Made by a program: the position numbers and the translations under genes
DNA from: Planctomycetota bacterium
Lineage (GTDB): Bacteria; Planctomycetota; Planctomycetia; Planctomycetales; Planctomycetaceae
Direction of reading: 5' to 3'
NCBI GenBank assembly: GCA_013151585.1
Contig: JAADHY010000774.1
Coordinates: forward strand, 1 to 8,062
Length of the DNA stretch: 8,062 nt
In this document: positions 1-5,592 of the stretch, piece by piece
Numbering within the stretch: the stretch's first letter is position 1
How the letters are laid out: every line of letters starts with the position of its first letter
Notes under the pieces: model-generated
What the model was told of the DNA's origin: nothing
Databases searched by the model: none
The model's input: the letters and a program-made list of their open reading frames with translations, nothing else

Positions 1-197
1 GGCGGGTTGGTGGCTGACGCCAAGCCAGACGCCACGCCGCTCTCCCGGGGAGCCGGCACGGAAGAGTGAGGCGGATCGAACCGACGCGTCTCCAGCGGCC
101 GATCTGTTTCGCCACCGTCCGTCAGAGACTCCGGCCTGACGGCGTCCTCGAAACGAATGTCCGCTTCACGAAGACCGGTCTGCTCGTGGTCGCCCAT
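1..197 (-). CDS. Unrecognised protein, N-terminal 65 residues only (runs off left edge)
   Basis: An open minus-strand frame begins at the ATG at 195-197 and stays open to the window edge. It starts MGDHEQTGLREADIRF. The start is preceded by an AAGGGA Shine-Dalgarno-like run about 8 nt upstream, which is the main support for it. The visible part is hydrophilic, rich in Glu, Asp, Arg, Pro and Gly, with no signal peptide, membrane segment or recognisable domain. It looks like a disordered N-terminal leader to a domain outside the window. It lies 67 bp downstream of trxA in the same direction and could share its transcript, although a hairpin sits in the gap. I cannot assign a function. The frame could also be chance openness in GC-rich DNA, but the ribosome binding site argues against that. 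Confidence 0.5.
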   Translation of the reverse strand, partial: MGDHEQTGLREADIRFEDAVRPESLTDGGETDRPLETRRFDPPHSSVPAPRESGVASGLASATNP

Positions 198-222
198 GTT
201 GGGATTCCCTTCCCAAAGTTTT

Positions 223-238
223 GGCCGTCACCACGGCC
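223..238 (-). other. Hairpin between trxA and the left-edge gene
   Basis: A perfect 6-bp stem (GGCCGT / ACGGCC) with a 4-nt loop lies 26 nt beyond the trxA stop codon. On the minus strand it is followed by AAAAC, not a run of T, so it is not a canonical intrinsic terminator. It might trim trxA mRNA or partly separate trxA from the downstream gene. This is inference from structure only. Confidence 0.35.
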
Positions 239-264
239 ACTCGCGAACCGCCATCCGGTCCGAA

Positions 265-591
265 TCAAAGATGCTGATTGACGGCGTCAACCAGCTTTTC
301 TTTCGGTACGATCCCCATGAATCGGTCGACGACTTCGCCATTTTTAAACAAAAGGACGGTCGGAATGGCGTTGATGCCGTAACTGGTCGCCGTATTGGGG
401 CTTTCGTCTGTATTCAGTTTACCCACTTTCGCCTTGCCAGCCAGCTCGTCGGCTACCTCGTCGATTACGGGCGCTAACATCTTGCAGGGACCGCACCAGG
501 GAGCCCAGAAGTCCACGAGGACCGGCTGATCGCTCTGCAATACCTCTTGCTCAAAGTTGTTGTCATTGATCTCCAAGACGTTACCAGCCAT
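265..591 (-). CDS. trxA: Thioredoxin
   Basis: This is a cytoplasmic dithiol-disulfide oxidoreductase that supplies electrons to reductases and keeps protein thiols reduced. The 108-residue protein is the usual length for bacterial thioredoxin 1. Visible hallmarks are the active site WCGPC (residues 32-36), the buried Asp in VDFWA (Asp27), and the cis-proline loop INAIPT (Pro77), followed by the LLFKNGE strand. There is no signal peptide or membrane anchor. The start at 591 was chosen because it gives the classical N-terminus MAGNVLEIN and has AAGGA (601-605) 9 nt upstream. The frame stays open to 699, but the extra 36 residues look nothing like thioredoxin. A perfect-consensus promoter lies about 220 nt upstream, so trxA is probably transcribed independently of the NO cluster. 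The family call is essentially certain. Confidence 0.97.
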   Translation of the reverse strand: MAGNVLEINDNNFEQEVLQSDQPVLVDFWAPWCGPCKMLAPVIDEVADELAGKAKVGKLNTDESPNTATSYGINAIPTVLLFKNGEVVDRFMGIVPKEKLVDAVNQHL

Positions 592-1154
592 GCGATCCGT
601 TCCTTGCTGAGGGATAGCATTCGAGCTCAATTCTCGGTCGCCAACCGTTTTGCCGAGTCCATCGACGGCCGGCTGAGGGGCGAAGCGACCGCAGTCCATA
701 CTGTCCGAGTATACTCACAGCACCCCGGGGCCGTGCAGCCGACAGGGGACGCACTGGCAGCCTCGCGGATTCCTTGGCTATCACAAACCGTCCGGGCCCG
801 CGCAAAACGCTCGCGAATTATAGGGAAAGGCGTCGCAGTGTCAACGTCTTACCGCACCTGGCGATTCGTGGCACCTTTGCATCCCCAACGGACGAAGGCC
901 GTGCATCGGCGACGACGCTGATCTCGAGCGGGCGCGGCGAGGCCAGCCGGGACGTTCGTCCGTCTTCATCGGCATAGAACCACCCTGTGTCTCCCGTCTG
1001 CGACGCAGGGGCCGCGGTTCGAGGTGAAGCTTTTCGCAGCGGGCACCGGTGCGCAAGGGAGAGGCCGGCTCGCGCGAGGCGGGCGGCCCCTTCGCCGCGG
1101 GAATTGCACCGGAGGCCGCTGCCGTGCGGTTTCCGGCGATGGTCAGTCGTCCTC
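592..1154. other. Long non-coding gap between norB and trxA
   Basis: About 560 bp separates the norB stop codon from the trxA start. Several GC-rich frames are open on both strands, but none has a convincing ribosome binding site plus protein-like sequence. The proximal 219 nt (592-810) would be the trxA leader RNA. It contains a perfect 10-bp palindrome GAGTATACTC (707-716), a CCCCGGGG palindrome (723-730), and a CTCGG/CCGAG stem near 633-657. The distal part (845-1154) shows only short GC palindromes such as GCACCGGTGC (1043-1052). I see no intrinsic terminator with a T-run after norB. Confidence 0.5.
817..844 (-). promoter_or_regulatory. Consensus sigma-70 promoter for trxA
   Basis: Read on the minus strand, this is TTGACA (839-844), a 16-bp spacer, then TATAAT (817-822). 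Both hexamers match the housekeeping consensus exactly. The predicted transcription start is near 810, which gives trxA a leader of about 219 nt. No other gene start on this strand lies between the promoter and trxA, so trxA is the likely target, although an unannotated small RNA is also possible. Confidence 0.75.
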
Positions 1155-3482
1155 CTACGCGGGCGTTGTCGTGGGAGCGGCTTGGTCGGCCGCAGATGCC
1201 GGGCCAATCTCGGCGCTCGGGATTTCGACCGGATCACCGTCCATGATCTCGGCGGGCTTCAAGTTCTGCATCGCCCGAACCACAAAGACCACCAAGCACA
1301 AGGCTCCAGCGATGATGATGAAATCCGGAATCATCCGCCACTGGCCAATCGCCTCAACAAGCGGTCGTTCGTAGAAAGCCTCGCTGCGGGCATGCCACAG
1401 GCCGTTGACGAACGAGTCCCATGCCTGCATGAACCCAACCGGCATCAACGTGCAGACTGCCATCAACAGCAAGCCTCCGTTCATGCCGTAGAAAGCCAGT
1501 TTCAGCAAGCTGTTGTTCCAGGTCTCGGGCTTCACCAATCCACGCAGTGAGAACAGCATCAGGCCGATCGCCAGCATACCGTAAGTGCCGAACAAAGCCG
1601 TGTGGCCATGGTTCATGGTCAGATAAGTGGAATGCTCGTAGTAATTCACCATCGGCGTGGTGATGATGAAGCCGAAAACGCCGGCTCCGAGGAACGCCCA
1701 AACGGCTGAGGCGCCCAAGAACATCATCGGCCACTTGTAGGGGAAGGATTCCTGAGTAGCGGTCATCGAATGGCGGGAATCCAAGATGATCTTCAGAAGC
1801 AGCAGCACGATGGGCACCGGCTCCATCGTCGAAACCACGCCGCCGATCGCCAACCACAGGTCCGGATCGCCGAACCAGTAGTAGTGGTGTCCGACGCCGA
1901 TGATCCCGCTGAACAACGCCAGGCTGGCTGTCAGGTAGGCCGCTCGCAGGGCTTTCTGTTTGGGGGCCAGCCCCAAAGTCGTCACGACGTAAGCGATGGC
2001 AGCAGCCGCAAAGAACTCGAAAATCCCTTCGACCCACGTGTGCACCACCCACCATCGCCAGAAGTCGGCGATCGTCAAGTGGGTGCCGGGATGATAAAAG
2101 AGGCCGAAGGCGAAGAAAGACACGATCGCGATGGCGGAATACGTGTAGAATGGCACCGTTCCCCAACGGTCCTGCCCTTTGCCGAAGTTCGGCCGCACGG
2201 CCCGGAACACCAGAACGACCCAGATGACGAGCCCGACGAAGAGCAGAATCTGCCAAAGCCGCCCCAGTTCCAGGAACTCCCAACCTTGGTGAGCGAGCCA
2301 GAACCACCACGGGCCGCCCATGCCTTTTACGCCGGCGGCCGTGCCGAGCAGAGCCCCAACGGCGACAAAGACGACCGCTCCGAACAGAATGTCGACTAGC
2401 AGCCCCTGAGCCTTCGGTTCTCGTCGACCCGCGATCGGGCCCAAGTACAAAGCGGCCCCGATCCACGACACGGAAATCCAGAAAATGGCCAACTGCAAGT
2501 GCCACGATTTCGGCAGGTTGTACGGGATATTGTCCGAAATGAAGTTGAGTCCATAAAACTCACCGGGATGAACCGTGTAGTGAGCCATCAAACCGCCTTG
2601 CAGAAGCTGGAGCAAGAACAGCAGACAGACCACCAGGAAGTACTTGGCCGTCTTGCGCTGACTGACGGAAATCGGCCGGTGAATCAGCTTTTCGCCCACG
2701 CGTTGATCCAGCTCCAGCCCGACCAAGTCTCGATCGAAGCTGCCGCGGAAGAAAACGGCCAGCGCGCCGCCCAAAGCCACCATCAGACCCAGCAGTGCAG
2801 CGATCGACCAGACGACGGCCTGCGGAGCGATGTCATTGCCGACGCTGCGGTCTGGTGGCCAGTTGTTTGTGTAGGTCAAGTCTTTCCCCGGCCGTTTGGT
2901 GCCGGCCGCCCACGCGGTCCAAAAGAAGAAGTCCGCTAAGTCCTGTCGCTCTTCAGCCGTGTTCACCACTCCGGGGGAAATCGCGTTACGGACGTCGCCT
3001 TTCGAAAAGACCTGATCCCAATGCTGTCGCAATTGCTTCAGGGCCGCCACCTGCGCTGCCGTCAACTGCAACTGACCGGTCGCCTCGTCATACCGATTCT
3101 CTTTCAACTCGGCGATGACCAGCCGGTCCAAAGCGGCCTGCTCGTCCTGACCGAGCTCGGAATAGGATTTGTGATATTTCTGTTGGGCGTGGTAGTCTCG
3201 CATGTATTGTCCGAGCAGGTGCAAGGACGTCGCGGTGTAATCGTTGCCCCGATAAGTTCCGTGGCCCCAAACCGAGCCGTTGTCCATCAAACCGTACTTT
3301 TGCCAGACCGATTGGCCTCGCAGGATGCCAGCCCGATTGGTGATTTCTTGCCCGTCCGGACTGATCACTTTTTCCGGATACGGCGGCGCCGCTTCCTTCG
3401 TGTACTTGTACCCCCCAAGCGTGATCGCCATCGCTCCGAAGAGCGAGAAGACAAACAGCACTTTCAAACTGTTGGAAACCAT
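1155..3482 (-). CDS. norB: Quinol-dependent nitric oxide reductase (qNOR)
   Basis: This inner-membrane enzyme reduces two NO to N2O with electrons from quinol, in denitrification or NO detoxification. The 775 residues fit single-subunit qNOR (also called norZ). An N-terminal anchor (about 5-24) leads to a periplasmic domain (about 25-220) with the qNOR signatures GQSVWQKYGLMD and TNNWPPD. About 13 more membrane helices follow. Metal ligands are all present: His328 (WHLQLAIFW, low-spin heme b), His481 with Glu485 and Glu489 (VVHTWVEGIFEF), His532-His533 (GHHYYWFG, FeB), and His625 and His627 (NHGHTALFG, heme b3 and heme b). STMEPVP (Glu554) matches the conserved glutamate region. There is no CxxCH, so no heme c, as expected for the quinol type. 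AAGGAG (3492-3497) lies 9 nt before the ATG. The last 35 residues form a soluble Ala/Pro/Thr-rich tail. It follows the hemerythrin gene by 164 bp with no strong promoter of its own. Confidence 0.97.
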   Translation of the reverse strand: MVSNSLKVLFVFSLFGAMAITLGGYKYTKEAAPPYPEKVISPDGQEITNRAGILRGQSVWQKYGLMDNGSVWGHGTYRGNDYTATSLHLLGQYMRDYHAQQKYHKSYSELGQDEQAALDRLVIAELKENRYDEATGQLQLTAAQVAALKQLRQHWDQVFSKGDVRNAISPGVVNTAEERQDLADFFFWTAWAAGTKRPGKDLTYTNNWPPDRSVGNDIAPQAVVWSIAALLGLMVALGGALAVFFRGSFDRDLVGLELDQRVGEKLIHRPISVSQRKTAKYFLVVCLLFLLQLLQGGLMAHYTVHPGEFYGLNFISDNIPYNLPKSWHLQLAIFWISVSWIGAALYLGPIAGRREPKAQGLLVDILFGAVVFVAVGALLGTAAGVKGMGGPWWFWLAHQGWEFLELGRLWQILLFVGLVIWVVLVFRAVRPNFGKGQDRWGTVPFYTYSAIAIVSFFAFGLFYHPGTHLTIADFWRWWVVHTWVEGIFEFFAAAAIAYVVTTLGLAPKQKALRAAYLTASLALFSGIIGVGHHYYWFGDPDLWLAIGGVVSTMEPVPIVLLLLKIILDSRHSMTATQESFPYKWPMMFLGASAVWAFLGAGVFGFIITTPMVNYYEHSTYLTMNHGHTALFGTYGMLAIGLMLFSLRGLVKPETWNNSLLKLAFYGMNGGLLLMAVCTLMPVGFMQAWDSFVNGLWHARSEAFYERPLVEAIGQWRMIPDFIIIAGALCLVVFVVRAMQNLKPAEIMDGDPVEIPSAEIGPASAADQAAPTTTPA

Positions 3483-3646
3483 AAGACTCGTCTCCTTGCA
3501 AGCACGATTGTCCCTAGTTCACAAAGTCCCTTATCCCCTCACGCAGCACGAGCGAGCTTAATTCCGGAAACACCGCAAACCGCTGCCCCTCAGGACTCGT
3601 CTGCGTCTGCCGCCGCTTTCAGGATACGCTCGCTCGCAGCCAAACC

Positions 3647-4255
3647 TCAATGGCCGCAGGAATGGCAACCGCCGCCCGAGCCCGCGGATGCGGTTACCCG
3701 CTCGACGCCGAACCGGTCAGCCAATTCGTTGGCCAGCGCGACATAACGCTGATGGACGTCCTCGCCAATCTCCTCTCGCTCGACCCGTTCAAACACCTCG
3801 CGTAACTGCTGCTGGTCCGATTCTCCGAAGGCCTGGTCGGCCATGGGAAACAGGCAATGATCTTCTTTGTCAATGTGCGCTCGAAGCAGCTCGATGTACG
3901 CCAACGCATGACGGATGAACCGACGAAGCGCGGCCGAATCGCCAGTGGCGACGGCATCGACCGCGGCGTCCATCTCGCGGATATGGCTCCGTCCCTGCTC
4001 ATGCTCGTACAGCATGACCCCGGTCGGTCCGCCGTCACGAGGAAAGCCCTTCGCCTCCATGGCGGGGAATAGATGAGCCTCCTCCTTACCGTGATGGCAC
4101 CGATCGGCGAAGGTCCGGAAGAAATCGATGGCCGATTTGGCCGACTGAATGTCCAAAGTTTCCTCGCTTTGGGCTTTCTGTGCCATCCGTTCCAGACAGC
4201 CTAACACTTGCTGGATGACGCGATGTTCGGCCCGCAAGACGTCAGTGGGCAGCAT
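3647..4255 (-). CDS. Hemerythrin-domain (HHE) protein with Cys/His tail
   Basis: This is a predicted soluble four-helix-bundle protein with a non-heme di-iron site that binds O2 or NO. Its place between an Rrf2 regulator and a NO reductase suggests NO binding or buffering, which is inference. Over 202 residues the ligand pattern is clear: His11 (EHRVI), His54-His55 with Glu58/Glu59 (HHGKEEAHLFP), His85 (YEHEQGR), and His127 with Glu131 (HIDKEDHCLFP). The two HxxxE...LFP repeats are the family hallmark. After the bundle comes a charged segment (about 145-186), then a Gly-rich tail ending GGGCHSCGH, an added CxxC/His motif outside the core. It is not a full RIC/ScdA (YtfE-type) repair protein by its visible layout. 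The start is supported by a strong GAGGAGGT (4261-4268) 5 nt upstream. It has its own promoter and a copy of the regulator's dyad in the 84-bp gap. Confidence 0.92.
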   Translation of the reverse strand: MLPTDVLRAEHRVIQQVLGCLERMAQKAQSEETLDIQSAKSAIDFFRTFADRCHHGKEEAHLFPAMEAKGFPRDGGPTGVMLYEHEQGRSHIREMDAAVDAVATGDSAALRRFIRHALAYIELLRAHIDKEDHCLFPMADQAFGESDQQQLREVFERVEREEIGEDVHQRYVALANELADRFGVERVTASAGSGGGCHSCGH

Positions 4256-4281
4256 GATCGACCTCCTCGTTGAACGCGTAT

Positions 4282-4303
4282 TTTGGCATGTACTTATCCG
4301 ATT
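4282..4303 (-). promoter_or_regulatory. Second copy of the putative Rrf2-protein operator
   Basis: This 22-bp stretch is identical at 16 of 22 positions to the dyad over the regulator promoter (4791-4812), in the same orientation. Plus-strand shared bases are GCATGT, two variable, TTAT, one variable, CGATT. One half-site is intact; the other has drifted. It overlaps the 3' end of the -10 box and the predicted start site (near 4294), a position where a bound repressor would block transcription of the hemerythrin gene and norB. Confidence 0.6.
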
Positions 4304-4328
4304 TTACTCCGAGCTCTCGCCTTCGCAA
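4301..4328 (-). promoter_or_regulatory. Putative promoter for hemerythrin gene and norB
   Basis: On the minus strand, TTGCGA (4323-4328, 4 of 6 matching) is followed by a 16-bp spacer and TAAAAT (4301-4306, 5 of 6). The predicted start is near 4294, about 38 nt before the hemerythrin ATG. It begins immediately past the regulator's stop codon, so the hemerythrin-norB unit can be made independently of, or in addition to, read-through from the regulator. Confidence 0.5.
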
Positions 4329-4341
4329 GGCGTCAGAGCTC
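4311..4341 (-). other. Two-part hairpin right at the end of the Rrf2 gene
   Basis: A 7-bp outer stem (GAGCTCT / AGAGCTC) and a 5-bp inner stem (GCCTT / AAGGC) with a 3-nt loop are joined by a small asymmetric internal loop. It starts inside the regulator's TGA stop. On the minus strand it is followed by GGAGTAAAAT, not a T-run, so it is not a standard intrinsic terminator. It overlaps the -35 and spacer of the hemerythrin promoter. It may slow or process read-through transcripts from the regulator gene. Confidence 0.4.
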
Positions 4342-4777
4342 ACGGCTTTTCCTTCGACGCGGGAGCGGGGGTTCGAGACGCGGAGTTGGTCAAATCCGCC
4401 ACCGTGGTCTCTTCGAGAAACGACAGATACACGTCTCGAACACGCTTCCAGCGCTCGTGAACCGCACAGGCCGAGTCGTCGGAGCATCGGACGCCGCCCA
4501 GGAAGCAACCGGTCCAACGGCTGATATGCTCAATCGGCTCTAACACCTCGGCCAGCGTGACTTTAGCGGGATCACGAGCCATCCGAAAACCGCCCCCTTT
4601 GCCCTTCTGCGACTCCAGAAGGCCGGCATCGGCCAAAGTCCTCAGGAGTTTTCCCAGGTAGTTCGGCGGCGCCCCGATTTCGCGCGCAATATCGGCCGCT
4701 CCGGCGAAGGCACCGGGTCTGAGCTCCGCCAGAGCGGCCATGGCGGTGAGAGCATGGATTCCGGTCTTAGAGAGCAT
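4340..4777 (-). CDS. Rrf2-family [Fe-S] transcriptional regulator (NsrR/IscR-like)
   Basis: This dimeric winged-helix repressor probably senses NO or redox state through an iron-sulfur cluster. The 145-residue protein begins MLSKTGIHAL. The helix-turn-helix covers about residues 26-56 (AADIAREIGAPPNYLGKLL), and the wing follows (KGKGGGFRMARDP). Three cysteines at 91, 98 and 104 (spaced C-x6-C-x5-C) lie where IscR and NsrR carry their cluster ligands. The C-terminal helix LSFLEETTVADL is typical of the family. I chose the ATG at 4777 because the predicted transcription start is at 4795: an in-frame ATG at 4798 would fall upstream of the mRNA, and AGGGG sits 7 nt before 4777. Gene context (hemerythrin, NO reductase) favours NO sensing over Fe-S homeostasis, as no isc or suf genes are present. 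The dyad over its own promoter suggests autoregulation. Confidence 0.93.
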   Translation of the reverse strand: MLSKTGIHALTAMAALAELRPGAFAGAADIAREIGAPPNYLGKLLRTLADAGLLESQKGKGGGFRMARDPAKVTLAEVLEPIEHISRWTGCFLGGVRCSDDSACAVHERWKRVRDVYLSFLEETTVADLTNSASRTPAPASKEKP

Positions 4778-4790
4778 GGCATAACCCCTG

Positions 4791-4812
4791 AATCGCATGT
4801 CATTATACGATT
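4791..4812 (-). promoter_or_regulatory. 22-bp dyad, putative autoregulatory operator
   Basis: The arms AATCGnAT and ATnCGATT are separated by 6 bp, giving two 11-bp half-sites. The dyad covers the -10 hexamer and the predicted start site of the regulator gene (about -17 to +5). The 11+11 layout resembles known NsrR sites, but the base sequence matches neither the enterobacterial NsrR nor the IscR consensus well. A related copy before the hemerythrin gene supports it as the binding site of this Rrf2 protein. Confidence 0.6.
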
Positions 4813-4829
4813 ATGGTTCTCGCTGTCAA
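4802..4829 (-). promoter_or_regulatory. Consensus sigma-70 promoter for the Rrf2 gene
   Basis: Minus-strand TTGACA (4824-4829), a 16-bp spacer and TATAAT (4802-4807) match consensus exactly. The predicted start is 4795, giving an 18-nt leader to the ATG at 4777. A perfect promoter covered by a dyad is the usual design of a repressed, not an activated, gene. Confidence 0.8.
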
Positions 4830-4841
4830 CGGCAACCAGCA

Positions 4842-4863
4842 TTTTTTGGGAATTCCCGAAAAA
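4842..4863. repeat. A/T-tract-flanked palindrome upstream of the Rrf2 promoter
   Basis: A perfect GGGAATTCCC core (4848-4857) is flanked by a T-run on the left and an A-run on the right. Across 22 bp only one symmetric pair fails (T4847 opposite G4858). It sits 12 bp upstream of the -35 box, about -47 to -68 from the regulator start. It could be a binding site for another regulator or a curved-DNA element. The T and A runs are on the wrong sides for an intrinsic terminator in either direction. Confidence 0.5.
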
Positions 4864-5426
4864 ACGACGCTTTGCCCGGGGCACGGGGCGTTTGTGTCAA
4901 CTGTCGGAAAACCGGGACATCCGCCGTGGCGTGCCGCACTCGAGCAATCCGACGGACCAGGCTGTCCGGAATGGGTCAGACGAATCAGACCGGAGAGGGT
5001 TCGCGCGGCGAGAGGTGAATTCTGGCCGCGCGGAGTATAAGATGTCCGCCACAGCGGCGGCAACGAGTGAGTTCGTTGAGCGGCTCGACCGCAATTCCCG
5101 TCGGCACCGATCGGCCGGCTTCTCACAATTCTCCCAGCGTGCCGAGAGCTACAATGAGGCGACAGCGCATGGGGGACCGACGTCCCCTTCCCGGCTCATC
5201 CAACGTCCAGCGAGTTTGGTGGATGAGAAGAGCGGCCGACCGGAGGATGAACGCCTCGCACTGTCAGGCGTGTGACCATCTCGACGTGTGCCTGCTGCCC
5301 GTCGGGGTGGCCCGGCCGAGCCGCTTGGCAGGCGGAACCCAGACGTATGCCATGTCGGCGGGCGGTTGTTGGGACGGGCACGCATCGCCGTAAGGGGCGT
5401 CAGAGAATAACGTGATCATTTTGTAT
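4864..5426. other. Intergenic stretch with no convincing gene
   Basis: This is about 560 bp between the regulator's control region and the REP-like element. Open frames on both strands are short, arginine-rich and without family features. The only frame with a plausible ribosome binding site is 5042-5275. I recognise no tRNA, riboswitch or known structured RNA. Confidence 0.4.
5042..5275 (+). CDS. Possible small hypothetical protein (77 aa)
   Basis: An ATG at 5042, preceded by GGAG with 6 nt spacing, opens a 77-residue frame starting MSATAAATSEFVERLDRNSRR. It is hydrophilic and charged, with a likely amphipathic helix at about residues 8-22 and a Ser/Pro-rich, probably disordered, remainder. 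No membrane segment, cysteine or known domain is visible. It would be the only plus-strand gene between the NO cluster and folC. It may equally be a chance frame in GC-rich intergenic DNA; I do not recognise it. Confidence 0.25.
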   Translation: MSATAAATSEFVERLDRNSRRHRSAGFSQFSQRAESYNEATAHGGPTSPSRLIQRPASLVDEKSGRPEDERLALSGV

Positions 5427-5484
5427 TGTAGGATGGACATTTCTGTCCGTCGCCTTTTTGACGGGCGAGAAAGCCCATCCTACA
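5427..5484. repeat. REP/BIME-like bipartite palindromic element
   Basis: Two 25-bp arms (5427-5451 and 5460-5484) are inverted copies, identical at 19 of 25 positions, separated by an 8-nt GCCTTTTT loop. The outer 10 bp (TGTAGGATGG / CCATCCTACA) pair perfectly. Each arm also folds alone: GGACA/TGTCC in the left arm and GGGC/GCCC in the right. The paired bases differ between arms yet both keep their stem, which points to selected structure. This is the architecture of REP doublets that are moved by RAYT transposases and scattered between genes. No transposase is present in the window. Confidence 0.7.
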
Positions 5485-5554
5485 TCCCGGGCCGCACAAC
5501 TTGTTTTCTGACGGTTCCTGAACGAAACCCGAAGACCGGTCCCGGCGACAGAGA

Positions 5555-5568
5555 GGACTGGCCAGTCC
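5555..5568 (+). repeat. Perfect 14-bp palindrome before folC
   Basis: GGACTGGCCAGTCC is perfectly self-complementary and ends 24 nt before the folC start, just upstream of the ribosome binding site. In RNA it would form a 5-bp stem with a GGCC loop; as DNA it could be a small operator. No clear folC promoter hexamers were found nearby. Confidence 0.35.
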
Positions 5569-5592
5569 AGTAGGGAGTAAGGAGAGGAATCC

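Noticed and set aside
592..699. In-frame upstream extension of thioredoxin by 36 residues
   Set aside because: The extension lacks thioredoxin similarity and a signal peptide; the start at 591 has a good ribosome binding site and gives the standard 108-residue length.
818..1237. 139-residue minus-strand frame over the norB-trxA gap, including a GWFYADEDGR stretch
   Set aside because: It overlaps the norB 3' end in another frame, is arginine-rich as expected of GC-rich shadow frames, and has no ribosome binding site that I can support. A faint resemblance to a GYF-like motif is too weak.
987..2939. Several plus-strand frames (for example 987-1550, 1770-2399, 2499-2939)
   Set aside because: They are antisense shadows of norB, with His/Gln/Arg-rich composition and no family features.
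3508..3524. TTGT-N9-ACAA imperfect dyad upstream of norB as an FNR/DNR-type site
   Set aside because: The spacing does not fit TTGAT-N4-ATCAA or TTG-N8-CAA sites, and symmetry is limited to four bases per arm.
4778..4798. Upstream ATG for the Rrf2 gene at 4798
   Set aside because: It lies at about -3 relative to the predicted transcription start and has no ribosome binding site; the ATG at 4777 gives the usual MLSKTG start.
4842..4864. T-run/palindrome/A-run as a bidirectional intrinsic terminator
   Set aside because: The T-run precedes the GC stem on both strands, the reverse of terminator layout.
5067..5393. Plus-strand frame with a cysteine cluster (HCQACDHLDVC)
   Set aside because: Composition is chance-like, the internal ATG at 5247 has GGAGG directly against it with no spacing, and it overlaps the slightly better frame at 5042-5275.
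5277..5400. GC-rich structured stretch as a possible tRNA or riboswitch
   Set aside because: No cloverleaf with matching acceptor and T-arm, and no recognisable riboswitch core motif could be found by eye.
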